From: Nocardiopsis changdeensis
GTDB lineage: Bacteria; Actinomycetota; Actinomycetes; Streptosporangiales; Streptosporangiaceae
Direction: 5' to 3'
DNA: 64,000 nucleotides
Assembly: GCF_018316655.1 (NCBI RefSeq)
Contig: NZ_CP074136.1
Location: 62,001-126,000 of the forward strand
The notes beneath the pieces were generated by a model. The model had not been told where the DNA came from. It searched no databases and was given only the letters and a program-made list of their open reading frames with translations. Positions 1 to 7,608 of the stretch are shown piece after piece (position 1 is the stretch's first letter; each line of letters opens with the position of its first letter). The position numbers and the translations under genes were made by a program.

Positions 1-1059
1 CTGGACCTCCTGGAGGTGCGCCTCCTGCATCTCCTGCACCCGGGCGTCCGCGTCAGCGATCGCCGCATTGGCGCGGCCCCGCTCGGCGTCGATCGCCGTC
101 GTGGCCCGCTGGCGCTCGGACCGGATTGCCTCATCCGCACGTGCCCTCTCCTGAGCACGGATGGTCTCGACCTGCTCGCGCGCCGCCTCCTCAGCGGCGT
201 TCGCGCGCGCTGTGTAATCCGCCTGAGCGGCAGCCACAGCCGCAGCCGACCGCCGCTTGATCTCCTCGGTGACGCCTTGGGCCTCGGCCGCGGCCGCCAG
301 TGCCTCGCGCGCCTTGTCGCCCTCCAGGGTCCGCCCAGGAGCGTAGGCGACCTCCGCCAAGTACCAGCTGCGGAACAGCGTCAACGTCCGGAACGGCGAG
401 AAGACCACTCGGCCCACCCACAGGACGACCCCGAAGCAACCGCGGACGATGATGCCCAGGACCGACCAGATCGACGGGTGTTCCACGTGCAGGCCACGCC
501 GCTGCATCGCCCGCTGCTGGATCTCCAGCACGATCGTGTCCGTGGTGCCCGCATACAGCAGGGCCGGACCCACCCACACGATCAGGTGCCCCACCCAGTC
601 CAGCGCGGACGCATCGGCCGGCGGGGCGAACCGGGCGCCGTTCATCAAGACCGAGGCGGCGGCGCACAGGATGTTGCCGATCCGGGCCCGCAGCGGGCTG
701 TCCCCGCGCATCGCCGTGGCCAGCGCGAGAAGAGCGAACACCGCGGCTGCGACGTCCCAGGAAGCGGCGGCCAGGTGATTGGCGATGCTCTGGTCTTCCG
801 AGTCGCCCTTGATGGACTCGGTGTACCTGTGCTGCGCCTCGTAGGAGACGTACATCGTCATCGCCGACACCATGGCGATTCCGGTGAACGCGGCGGTGAT
901 GGCGGCGCCATAGCCCCAGTCGCGTGGCTTCCTGGGGGTGTTCGCGCGTTGCGCGAAAGGGTTCCAGGAGACGAACCTGTGTCTGCGGCTCTCGGTCAGG
1001 GGTTCGGCGTCCTGCGCTTGCGCAGCAGCAGCCGAATCCTCTCGTCGTAGCATGGTCAT
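1..1059 (-). CDS. DUF2637/Spd-like membrane protein with coiled-coil tail (partial)
   Basis: The gene starts at an ATG behind AGAGGA and runs off the left edge; 353 codons are visible. Hydrophobic segments lie near residues 48-72, 98-118, 125-141, 155-171 and 198-221. After about residue 248 the chain becomes a charged Ala/Glu/Arg coiled coil. This layout resembles the DUF2637 membrane proteins of actinomycete plasmids and integrative elements, which sit near transfer (spread) genes. A role in intramycelial plasmid transfer is inferred from family and context. The plus-strand reading frame over the same DNA is a GC-rich shadow. Confidence 0.7.
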   Translation of the reverse strand, partial: MTMLRREDSAAAAQAQDAEPLTESRRHRFVSWNPFAQRANTPRKPRDWGYGAAITAAFTGIAMVSAMTMYVSYEAQHRYTESIKGDSEDQSIANHLAAASWDVAAAVFALLALATAMRGDSPLRARIGNILCAAASVLMNGARFAPPADASALDWVGHLIVWVGPALLYAGTTDTIVLEIQQRAMQRRGLHVEHPSIWSVLGIIVRGCFGVVLWVGRVVFSPFRTLTLFRSWYLAEVAYAPGRTLEGDKAREALAAAAEAQGVTEEIKRRSAAAVAAAQADYTARANAAEEAAREQVETIRAQERARADEAIRSERQRATTAIDAERGRANAAIADADARVQEMQEAHLQEVQ

Positions 1060-1138
1060 GCGAATCCTCTGTGGTTCGGCCCCGGCCGTGCGCTGGTTCT
1101 TTGCCGAGAGTGGCGCCGGTCGGGGTGTGGCAGTTCGG

Positions 1139-1351
1139 TCAGGCGTTGCGGTCGAGGTACTCCCGGAGCGCGGTCTCCACCACGTCCTGCACCCTCAAAC
1201 CGTGCGAACCGGCGAACGCCTTGACGTCCCGCCGGGTCTGCTGTCGGACACGCGTGGAGAACGGTACGAAGTCGGTTTCTGCTTGTGGAGGCGCTGGCGC
1301 CGGCATCGAGGTGTCTCCTTGTTCTGAGTTGTCCTGGTGGTCTGGTGTCAT
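1139..1351 (-). CDS. small ribbon-helix-helix DNA-binding protein
   Basis: A 70-residue protein with a disordered N-terminal third. The C-terminal core, from FVPFSTRVRQ to the end, has the strand-helix-helix pattern of the MetJ/Arc/CopG/ParG superfamily: alternating polar residues in the strand, then two amphipathic helices. I chose the ATG at 1351 because GAGGA lies 6-8 nt before it; the longer ATG at 1417 falls inside the operator array. RHH dimers bind tandem short boxes, and such an array lies just upstream of this gene. It is therefore probably autoregulated and may also control the divergent genes to the right. Confidence 0.75.
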   Translation of the reverse strand: MTPDHQDNSEQGDTSMPAPAPPQAETDFVPFSTRVRQQTRRDVKAFAGSHGLRVQDVVETALREYLDRNA

Positions 1352-1398
1352 GGGCGTCCTCGCTGATTGACGATGCTGTTGCCCTGAGACCTTACAAC

Positions 1399-1458
1399 CA
1401 TGTTTGCCTACTTTCATGAAATCATGTTTTCATGAAAACATGCAAGCATGCTTGCATG
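1399..1458. promoter_or_regulatory. operator array: CATG boxes every 8 bp
   Basis: CATG occurs at 1399, 1415, 1423, 1431, 1439, 1447 and 1455. The last six are spaced exactly 8 bp and the first lies two periods away. The right end, CATGCAAGCATGCTTGCATG, is a perfect 20-bp palindrome. The stretch is far richer in AT than its surroundings. It lies between the RHH gene and the divergent small genes. Eight-base tandem boxes are the binding mode known for MetJ, and omega and ParG use comparable arrays. Confidence 0.75.
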
Positions 1459-1585
1459 AAACCTTGCGAGAGTGCAAGGTGGAGATGCGGCCGGGGGCGA
1501 CCCCGACCACATAAAGGCCCGGGGTCACTGGCGCTGCAACGCCTACCCCGGGCCCCGGAACCGACCTCGCTACAAGGAGATTCCT

Positions 1586-1720
1586 GTGACCAACCGTACC
1601 CCGACCCCGACCTCCGACCCGACGTCAACCACGCCCCCGCTCTCGCGAACCGAACGCGACATGCTCGCTCTCGCCGACGCCCTCGGCGTGAACCGCACCC
1701 CTCTGACCTCGGGGAGCTGA
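1586..1720 (+). CDS. 44-residue Thr/Pro-rich small protein
   Basis: A GTG start lies 6 nt behind AAGGAG. The first half is Thr/Pro-rich and low in complexity. The second half, LSRTERDMLALADALGV, could form an amphipathic helix. It ends 2 nt before the next gene, so the two are probably co-transcribed and co-translated from the RHH-controlled intergenic region. No family is recognised. Confidence 0.45.
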   Translation: MTNRTPTPTSDPTSTTPPLSRTERDMLALADALGVNRTPLTSGS

Positions 1721-1722
1721 CC

Positions 1723-2001
1723 ATGTCCGCTCCCATCTGCCCCAAGTGCAAGACGCCGATGCAGTCCACCGGCTCCATCGGAGCCCGGGGCTACTACTGC
1801 CCCACACCGGAATGCACCGCCGTGAACGGCCCTCAGTACGTGCTCAACCACGCGCCGCGGGGCGCGCGCGGCCTGGTGGAGGATGCGGTGTGCGGTTACG
1901 TCATCAAGATCGCCCAGTGCGTCCGCTGCGGGATCCGTGTTGATTTCGGAGACAAGGAGGAGGCGAGGTACCACACCATGCCGGGAGGGTGCCGGCCGTA
2001 G
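1723..2001 (+). CDS. 92-residue zinc-ribbon protein
   Basis: There are two cysteine pairs near the N terminus (CPKC and a later CPTPEC) and another CVRC pair near residue 66, spaced as in zinc ribbons. GGGGAGCTG precedes the ATG. It follows the 44-residue gene by 2 nt and is followed by a strong terminator, so the two form one short operon divergent from the RHH gene. The function is unknown; a nucleic-acid-binding or adaptor role is only suggested by the zinc motifs. Confidence 0.6.
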   Translation: MSAPICPKCKTPMQSTGSIGARGYYCPTPECTAVNGPQYVLNHAPRGARGLVEDAVCGYVIKIAQCVRCGIRVDFGDKEEARYHTMPGGCRP

Positions 2002-2023
2002 CGTCTAGGCCGGAACGCGTGCG

Positions 2024-2056
2024 GGCCCAGCCGGGAAACTGGCTGGGCCTTGTCGT
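2024..2056 (+). terminator. Rho-independent terminator
   Basis: GGCCCAGCC and GGCTGGGCC form a perfect 9-bp stem with an 8-nt loop, followed by a T-rich stretch. It closes the small zinc-ribbon operon. Confidence 0.75.
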
Positions 2057-2109
2057 TCGTGGGCGATGTCGTTGGGGGCGCATGCCGAGCCTCAAGCCAT
2101 GGATTGGCG

Positions 2110-2124
2110 ATTAACGCCGTTAAT
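2110..2124. repeat. centromere-like palindrome, copy 1 (parS candidate)
   Basis: ATTAACGCCGTTAAT is palindromic apart from its central base. It lies about 100 bp upstream of parA, where it could serve both as operator and as centromere. Five further copies follow within 2.1 kb. Confidence 0.75.
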
Positions 2125-2223
2125 CCGGTGAGTGGTTGTTGACCCTCCAGGAGTCACCCACAGCCTCACGGTGTGGCCTCAGCTGCTCTCGTTGCCTTCT
2201 CATGGCTTTGCACCAGGAGCATA

Positions 2224-2931
2224 ATGAGGCGCATGACGATCTACACAGTGGCGGCATGGAAGGGCGGAGTCGGCAAATCGACCATCGCCTACGAGCTTGC
2301 CTGGCAGTTGGACGCGGTCCTGCTGGACTTGGACTTCGACGACGGTGGTGTGACCAAGTCCTGGGGATACAACTTCGAGGATCGAGTCAACGCCCCCCTG
2401 CTCGACGCGATCAGTTCGGGTAAGACCCCCCGCTTCTTGAACGGGCGCAACAAGCCTGACCTGCTACCGTCTCACCGCGACCTGGAGAGGGTCCAGCCGG
2501 ACGTTGAGACCATGCAGGGTCTGATCAGGAAGTGGGCGGCTGACTGGGGGCGGGATATCGTCATCGACACTCATCCTGGTGGCCTTCCCCTGACGTACGC
2601 AGCCATGGGAGTCGCCAAGGTCACGGTGAGCCCTGTCACCTTCGGCCAGAAGGAGTTCAAGTCTCTTGAGGCCATGACTCGGGAGCTAGCTGACTACCCC
2701 ATCCTCATCGTGCCGAACAAGACCCCGATCTCTCCCCCGCAATGGGCGATCAACCGGCTTGAAGCGATCGAAGCAGCTGGCTTTGACATCGCTGATCCTC
2801 TCCCCAACGAGACGTGGATCCCCAACCGCCAGATTCGCATCCCCATCACACGGGAGCCGGTACCCAAACGAGCCGAGCGTTTCGAGGAAGGAATCCTCGC
2901 CCTAGGCGAGAAAATCTTGAGCTATGAGTAG
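2224..2931 (+). CDS. parA: ParA-family partition ATPase
   Basis: A 235-residue ParA/MinD-type P-loop ATPase. The deviant Walker A motif KGGVGKST lies near the N terminus, with LLDLDFDD (A' motif) and DIVIDTHPGG (Walker B) following. There is no N-terminal HTH, which makes it a short, type Ib-like ParA. AGGAG lies 4 nt before the ATG; an upstream GTG at 2173 and a downstream ATG at 2233 are alternatives. The stop overlaps the parB start by 8 nt. ATP-dependent movement of the ParB-centromere complex over the nucleoid segregates the replicon. Confidence 0.93.
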   Translation: MRRMTIYTVAAWKGGVGKSTIAYELAWQLDAVLLDLDFDDGGVTKSWGYNFEDRVNAPLLDAISSGKTPRFLNGRNKPDLLPSHRDLERVQPDVETMQGLIRKWAADWGRDIVIDTHPGGLPLTYAAMGVAKVTVSPVTFGQKEFKSLEAMTRELADYPILIVPNKTPISPPQWAINRLEAIEAAGFDIADPLPNETWIPNRQIRIPITREPVPKRAERFEEGILALGEKILSYE

Positions 2932-4018
2932 CGGACTGCGGAAACTCAAGAACCAGAGGGCAGAGCGACGCCAGGCACCTCCTCCGGACCACCCTCGGAA
3001 GACCTACACTCGGCCGCCGATCACGGTCCCGCTTGCCAAGCTCGCACCGAACCCCCACAACCCTCGGCAGACGATGACCGAGGTGGATGAACTGGCGCAC
3101 AGCCTGCGCACGGTGGGCCAGAAGCAACCAGTGGTGGCGATGACGCGAGCCGCATATCTCGCCCTCATGCCCGAGGATGAAGCGGTCGTCGGGGATGCCG
3201 ACCTGGTTGTGGTTGCTGGCTCTCGACGCTTGGCGGCTGCACACCATGCGTCGTTGCCTGAGCTGATCGTTCACGTTGATGACTCACCGGATAGCGCCGC
3301 CCTCATCTTGGAAGCGGCCATCGTTGAAAACATGCACCGTGTCGACCTGCACCCCTTGGAGGAGGCCCGTTCCCTAGAGCAACTCCGGGATCTCTTGGGC
3401 CTGAACCAGAAGGAACTGGCAGAGCGCCTAGGCCGCACCAGTGCGTTCATCTCCCAACGCCTGAGTCTCCTCAAGCTGGTGCCCGAACTCCAGACTGAGT
3501 TTCTTGCCGGCAGGGTGAAGGTCGAGCAGGCTCGTTCGCTGGCTCGGTACGACGCCGCAGATCAGTGGTCCCAGTGGGAGGCACTGATTAACGGCGTTAA
3601 TGGGGAGGGTGGTGCCGAGGGGGACAGCCTTCCCGTGGCGAGGGTGCCTCAGCCGATTAACGCCGTTAATCCTGACGGGACAAGCAGCTCTCCGGGTGGC
3701 TTGGAGGTGGACCGGCACCGGGACGCCACGCAGGAGGGTGCTGAGGGCAGCCAACCACCCCTAGTGCAGCAAGCGACTAACGGCGTTAATGGGGAGGATG
3801 GTGCTGCCGAGGGGGACAACCTTCCCGTGGCGAGGGTGCCTCAGCCGATTAACGCCGTTAATCCGGAGGGGGAAAGCGACCGACCTCGGTACGAGCAGTT
3901 GACCTTGGAGCTGACGTGGGAACCCGAACAGATCGTAGATGAGCTGCACCAACGGCTCGGAGCCGACAAGTTCAATGAGTTGGCCACTGCGATCCTGGCC
4001 CGAGCCACGGTGCAGTAG
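2924..4018 (+). CDS. parB: ParB-family centromere-binding protein with embedded sites
   Basis: A 364-residue protein. Residues about 28-130 form the ParB/Srx domain (LAKLAPNPHNPRQ). Residues about 148-195 form the HTH domain (LNQKELAERLGRTSAFISQR). Residues 222-313 are a low-complexity linker into which four palindromes are written in frame, as INGVN or INAVN peptides. The C-terminal 50 residues probably dimerise. A block of about 80 bp holding two sites and the peptide LPVARVPQPINAVN is duplicated in tandem. The linker is unlike known ParB linkers and appears shaped by the DNA sites. Confidence 0.92.
   Translation: MSSGLRKLKNQRAERRQAPPPDHPRKTYTRPPITVPLAKLAPNPHNPRQTMTEVDELAHSLRTVGQKQPVVAMTRAAYLALMPEDEAVVGDADLVVVAGSRRLAAAHHASLPELIVHVDDSPDSAALILEAAIVENMHRVDLHPLEEARSLEQLRDLLGLNQKELAERLGRTSAFISQRLSLLKLVPELQTEFLAGRVKVEQARSLARYDAADQWSQWEALINGVNGEGGAEGDSLPVARVPQPINAVNPDGTSSSPGGLEVDRHRDATQEGAEGSQPPLVQQATNGVNGEDGAAEGDNLPVARVPQPINAVNPEGESDRPRYEQLTLELTWEPEQIVDELHQRLGADKFNELATAILARATVQ
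3587..3601. repeat. parS-like palindrome, copy 2 (inside parB)
   Basis: ATTAACGGCGTTAAT, in frame with parB and read as Ile-Asn-Gly-Val-Asn. Confidence 0.75.
3656..3670. repeat. parS-like palindrome, copy 3 (inside parB)
   Basis: ATTAACGCCGTTAAT, in frame, read as Ile-Asn-Ala-Val-Asn. Confidence 0.75.
3776..3790. repeat. parS-like palindrome, copy 4 (inside parB, one mismatch)
   Basis: ACTAACGGCGTTAAT, one base off the consensus. It is in frame and read as Thr-Asn-Gly-Val-Asn. Confidence 0.7.
3848..3862. repeat. parS-like palindrome, copy 5 (inside parB)
   Basis: ATTAACGCCGTTAAT, in frame. It is the second half of the duplicated block. Confidence 0.75.
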
Positions 4019-4078
4019 TTGATCTTGAGTCACTGGGCTTCCCGTGAACGAGAGGACCAGTCTGCCCTGCAAGGCCCT

Positions 4079-4118
4079 TGCTTCGGCCCCTTGCCCCACC
4101 GGGCAGGGGGCCGAAGCA
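4079..4118. terminator. strong hairpin after parB
   Basis: A stem of about 18 bp (TGCTTCGGCCCCTTGCCC against its near-complement) with a short loop lies 60 bp past the parB stop. There is no clear T run. Confidence 0.6.
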
Positions 4119-4129
4119 TTCCCTAGCTT

Positions 4130-4204
4130 GCTGGAGCGAGGATCGAGCAGGCTCGTTCCACAGAGCAGTGGTCTCAGCGGGAGATGCTGATTAACGGCGT
4201 TAAT
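4130..4204 (+). pseudogene. parB remnant carrying the sixth centromere site
   Basis: This stretch matches parB 3515-3601 with deletions: the runs GGTCGAGCAGGCTCGTT / GATCGAGCAGGCTCGTT and CAGTGGTC..CAG are shared, and it ends in an intact ATTAACGGCGTTAAT at 4190-4204. It is a decayed duplicate of the parB linker start. The site survives while the coding sequence around it does not, which suggests selection on the site. Confidence 0.65.
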
Positions 4205-4356
4205 CCGAACCTCCGATCTGAACGCTGGACCACACGGTTCGTTAGCGCCTTAAGCCATGGTGCTTGCCGCGGGAAGCTCCAGAGACGCTCGGATGGCATG
4301 GACCTTGGTCCTAGCGATAGTGGAGGCCACCGGGGTAGCCTGAGCCCACACATGCA

Positions 4357-4392
4357 TCGGCCCCCTGCCATGTCGCCTTGGCAGGGGGCCGA
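4357..4392. terminator. bidirectional terminator between parB and the DUF397 gene
   Basis: TCGGCCCCCTGCCA and TGGCAGGGGGCCGA form a perfect 14-bp stem with an 8-nt loop between convergent genes. Confidence 0.75.
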
Positions 4393-4402
4393 TTGCCGTC
4401 TT

Positions 4403-4600
4403 CTAGCGGGCGGAGGGAGCCGCTCGGAGGAATGCGGTCATCTCGTACAGGGACACGGACAGGCACAGCTGGTCGCGGTTCTTAGTGTCGCGCAGATGGG
4501 CGGAGTCCCCCGTCTGCGCGTACTCAACGCACTCCCCGCCCTGCGAGCTGTACGTGGACTTGCGGAAGTCCTCGTCGGGCGGAACGGGCATGCTGCTCAT
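4403..4600 (-). CDS. DUF397 small protein
   Basis: A 65-residue protein with the DUF397 signature FRKSTYSSQGGECVEYA near the N terminus and a conserved RD..C.SV..YEMTAFL end. AGAAGGA lies 6 nt before the ATG. DUF397 genes in actinomycetes are typically partnered with an upstream XRE/DUF5753 regulator, as here 16 nt upstream. Such pairs are thought to act as regulator and antagonist or as toxin-antitoxin-like modules. Confidence 0.85.
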   Translation of the reverse strand: MSSMPVPPDEDFRKSTYSSQGGECVEYAQTGDSAHLRDTKNRDQLCLSVSLYEMTAFLRAAPSAR

Positions 4601-4616
4601 GCGTGATGTCCTTCTG

Positions 4617-5441
4617 CTAGTGCTCGGATGTTGCCAGCGCTCGGATGTACTCCCGGCTGTGGGCCGGGGAGAGCGCGATTCCCCGCAACGCGGCGAACCG
4701 GCGCGCGGCCTGCGCGACCACGGTTGGTTCGGCCACGATTTGGCTTCCAGCCATGGTTTCGACATATAGCACGGGCTCGGCATGCGGACCCTCCAAGTGC
4801 AGGATCGTGCAAGCCCCGTGCTGCGCGGGATGCGCACCGGCTGAGAACGGTAGCACCTGCACCGTTACGAACGGATCGTCCATCTGGCTCAGGATGTGCT
4901 TGTACTGCGCGGCCATTACCTCAGGTCCGCCAATCTGTCGACGGAGAGCCCCCTCATCGATGACGAACTGGGCAGCCAACGGGTGCTTTCGCCGGACCCG
5001 CTGGCGCTCCATCCGTGTGCGCAGCCACTCGTCCAGCACCGATGAGGGCTGTGGCGGCACAGTGCCCGCCAGGTCCGCCCGAGCGTAGTCCTCGGTCTGG
5101 AGCAGCGCAGGTACGACTTGGGCGTGGAACTGGTCCAGGGAGGTGGCCTGCCTTTCCAGTGGGACGTATCCGATCATCAGGCGACCGCGCTCGGGAACTC
5201 CGCGGCGCGGAAGCAGGGCCAGCAGTTCGCCTCTGGCCTCAAGGGCCTTGTCCAGTGCTTCCGCCAGCTTCCGTGTGGGTGGCTGACGCAGCCGTTCAAC
5301 CTCTCCCACTGCCTGGCGGGAATACCCCGCGAGTTGGCCCAACTCGGTCTGGCTCAGCCCGGCGCTGACGCGTCGGGCCCTCAGCTCATCGGCGAAGCGC
5401 GACAACGCCAGCTCGTCCACAGCGGTCTTTTCACGTGCCAT
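4617..5441 (-). CDS. XRE-family HTH regulator with DUF5753
   Basis: A 274-residue protein. An XRE helix-turn-helix spans about residues 14-70 (RRVSAGLSQTELGQLAGYSR). A DUF5753 ligand/partner domain follows from about residue 85, with the typical LLQTEDYARA motif and the FVTVQVLPFSAGAHP loop. It forms an operon with the DUF397 gene. It belongs to the expanded Scr1/BldB-linked regulator families of actinomycetes. The target is unknown; autoregulation from the 5441-5684 region is likely. Confidence 0.85.
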   Translation of the reverse strand: MAREKTAVDELALSRFADELRARRVSAGLSQTELGQLAGYSRQAVGEVERLRQPPTRKLAEALDKALEARGELLALLPRRGVPERGRLMIGYVPLERQATSLDQFHAQVVPALLQTEDYARADLAGTVPPQPSSVLDEWLRTRMERQRVRRKHPLAAQFVIDEGALRRQIGGPEVMAAQYKHILSQMDDPFVTVQVLPFSAGAHPAQHGACTILHLEGPHAEPVLYVETMAGSQIVAEPTVVAQAARRFAALRGIALSPAHSREYIRALATSEH

Positions 5442-5605
5442 GCCGCAAGTATGACAAGTGAATGCCAGTTCTATGCCATGGCATGCTGTGATTGTGGCTG
5501 ATTATGCGCCTGTCTGTAGCCTCCGCAGGCGCGAGGGGGGACGCTTCGGTTACGGCCCGTGTGGTGTCGGCCACGTGCACCACGGAGAAGGCGGGTCCGG
5601 GGATC

Positions 5606-5646
5606 AAAAAAGCCTCGGCGGCCGCGCGCTAGGCGGCCCCGAGGCT
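5606..5646 (-). terminator. terminator oriented leftward, in front of plus-strand genes
   Basis: An imperfect stem (AGCCTCGG with CCGAGGCT, then GGCCGC with GCGGCC) is preceded on the plus strand by AAAAAA. It is therefore a canonical terminator only for minus-strand transcripts. No minus-strand gene lies immediately to its right, so it may stop antisense transcription from the following operon. Confidence 0.6.
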
Positions 5647-5683
5647 GGTCCTCACCGACACCTTTGCGAGAAGCGGTGAGTAC

Positions 5684-6217
5684 ATGAATGCTACCCGTTC
5701 GAGAACGTTCAACGTCAATGGCGGGATCCTCCCCGTCTCAGATGCCCCGTCCTGGTTGGACTTCACCGCCCAAGCGGTGACCGTGCTGTCGGGCCGCTTC
5801 AACACGGCCCCCGCCCACGCCCGCGCATGGATGAGCGAGACAGCCGCCGGGTGGGGAGCCGCACCGGACCCGATCGAGGCCGCGGCGATCATCGTGAGCG
5901 AGCTGGTCACCAACGCCCACAAGCACACCGACAGCGGCCGCGGCCTGATCGCCCTGCGGATGCTGGTGCGCCGCGCCGACCGGGCGGTGCGGATCGAGGT
6001 CCGCGACGCCGGCCTTCCCGGAGGCGCCCCTCCCGCCCTGGGCGCGGCCGCGACCGATGCCGCTGCCCTGGACGAGCACGGGCGCGGCCTTTTCCTGGTC
6101 GACGCCCTCAGCGATTCCTGGGGTGCCGAGCCGCACGCGGGATGGATGAGCCCACAGGGCGTGCTGTCCGCCGGCACAACGGTGTGGTCCCACCCCACCG
6201 GGCTGTACGCCGCATGA
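5684..6217 (+). CDS. anti-sigma-like ATP-binding protein (HATPase_c_2)
   Basis: A 177-residue GHKL-type ATPase of the RsbW/SpoIIAB class. The N box ELVTNAHKH lies at residues 73-81, the G1 box with Asp108 and Gly110 follows, and the G2 box HGRGLFLV is at 132-139. Such proteins bind partner sigma factors or anti-sigma antagonists in streptomycetes, often beside XRE/DUF397 genes. The stop overlaps an in-frame ATG of the next reading frame, so coupling is possible. The specific partner is unknown. Confidence 0.85.
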   Translation: MNATRSRTFNVNGGILPVSDAPSWLDFTAQAVTVLSGRFNTAPAHARAWMSETAAGWGAAPDPIEAAAIIVSELVTNAHKHTDSGRGLIALRMLVRRADRAVRIEVRDAGLPGGAPPALGAAATDAAALDEHGRGLFLVDALSDSWGAEPHAGWMSPQGVLSAGTTVWSHPTGLYAA

Positions 6218-6300
6218 CCGGCCACGCGACCCCGGAGCCCTCGCGCGGCGCCGGGGCGCGTGCCGTCCCCGACCGACCGAGCAAGGAAGAGCCACCGACG

Positions 6301-7599
6301 ATGCTGACTCTGCCGGACGACAGGACATGGGGCGCGGACACGGTGCCCGTGCCGCCGGCGTTCTGGTCCCGCCCTGATGTGCGCCAGGCCCTGGAGGACC
6401 TGGACTTGGGTGCGGTGCTGGCGCTGGTGGAGCGCCATACCGGCCTGTCGCAGGCGGACATGGTGCGGCTGACGGGCATGTCGGCCTCGGAGGTGTCGCG
6501 GCACATCAACGGCCGCCGCCGTACGCGCAACATCGAGATCATCCGCGATGCCCTGGACGGGCTCGGCCTGCCGTCGGCGGCCGAGCGGGTGGACGCCATC
6601 GCCGCCCGGTCCCCGCAGGCCGAGGCCGGGGAGAGCGGTCTGCTGGAGTCCCTGGCGCGCGGCAGCGCCGGCCTGCTGCTCCAGGTCGAGCGGGACGCCG
6701 TCGGCGACTGGTCGGCGGCCGCGGTGGACGCGTATCTGCGCGGGGCGGCCGCCCGGTACCTCACCGTGCCGATCGGGGAGACCCTGTCCGACCTGGTGCG
6801 GATCGAGGACCACGTGACCGCGTGGCGGATCCGCAACCCGTCGCCGGCGCGGGCCCGGGAGGTGTGGGCGCTGGCCGGGTGGCATACGGCGCTGGCGGGG
6901 TGGGTGAGCGTGGACCAGGGCCGCCCCGACCAGGCCGCGGTGCACGCCCGAGCCGCGCAGGCGTGCGCGGAGTACAGCGGCCACGAGGGCGTGGCCGCGT
7001 GGGCGGCGGTGCTGCGCCGCACCATCGCGTACTGGGAGGCGCGCCGCCGGGACGGGGTGCGGTACGCGGCCACCGGCCTGGAGGCCGCCCAGCGGGTCGG
7101 CGGCGGGGCGCTGCTCATCACGCTCAGCGCCCTGGCCCAGGACCACGCCCACCTGGGCGAGGAGGACGCGGCCCTGGACCTGCTGGCCCAGGCCCGCCGG
7201 GTGTTGCACGCCGAGGCGACCCAGGACAGCGATCTGGCCGGGCCGCTGGCGTGCGGGCCCTCCCGGGCCTTCGGGTACCACGTGGAGACGCTGCTGGACC
7301 TGGACCGGCCGGCGGAGGCGGTGCGGGTCGCCGATGAGGGCTTGGAGGTCGCCGCCGACGTCATGGTCCGCAACCCGGGTTCGGAGCGGATGCTGGCCCT
7401 GCACCGGGCGTTGGGGCTGGCCCGGCTGGGGCGTGCGGAGGAGGCCATGGCCGCCGTCGCCCTGGTGTTGGAGACGCCCGCCGAGCAGCGGGCCACCCCG
7501 CTCAAGCTCCGGCTGCGCCAGGTCGTTCGCGCCTTGCCGTCGGGGGCGGAGACGGACACGCTGAGGGAGCGCACTGCCGCGTTCGTTCGTACGACCTGA
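6301..7599 (+). CDS. HTH regulator with TPR-like C-terminal domain
   Basis: A 432-residue protein with an N-terminal lambda-repressor-like HTH at about residues 40-75 (TGLSQADMVRLTGMSASEVSRHI). A long all-helical region of degenerate tetratricopeptide repeats runs from about residue 90 to the end. The layout matches actinomycete XRE-TPR regulators that sense a peptide or protein partner. AAGGAAGAG precedes the ATG; an upstream ATG at 6214 overlapping the previous stop would add 29 residues. It probably forms one operon with the ATPase before it and the 2H phosphoesterase after it. Confidence 0.75.
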   Translation: MLTLPDDRTWGADTVPVPPAFWSRPDVRQALEDLDLGAVLALVERHTGLSQADMVRLTGMSASEVSRHINGRRRTRNIEIIRDALDGLGLPSAAERVDAIAARSPQAEAGESGLLESLARGSAGLLLQVERDAVGDWSAAAVDAYLRGAAARYLTVPIGETLSDLVRIEDHVTAWRIRNPSPARAREVWALAGWHTALAGWVSVDQGRPDQAAVHARAAQACAEYSGHEGVAAWAAVLRRTIAYWEARRRDGVRYAATGLEAAQRVGGGALLITLSALAQDHAHLGEEDAALDLLAQARRVLHAEATQDSDLAGPLACGPSRAFGYHVETLLDLDRPAEAVRVADEGLEVAADVMVRNPGSERMLALHRALGLARLGRAEEAMAAVALVLETPAEQRATPLKLRLRQVVRALPSGAETDTLRERTAAFVRTT

Positions 7600-7608
7600 G
7601 GGAGCCCG

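Noticed and set aside
16..1050. Plus-strand frame of 344 codons
   Set aside because: The minus strand codes for a membrane plus coiled-coil protein with a good start; the plus frame is compositionally unnatural.
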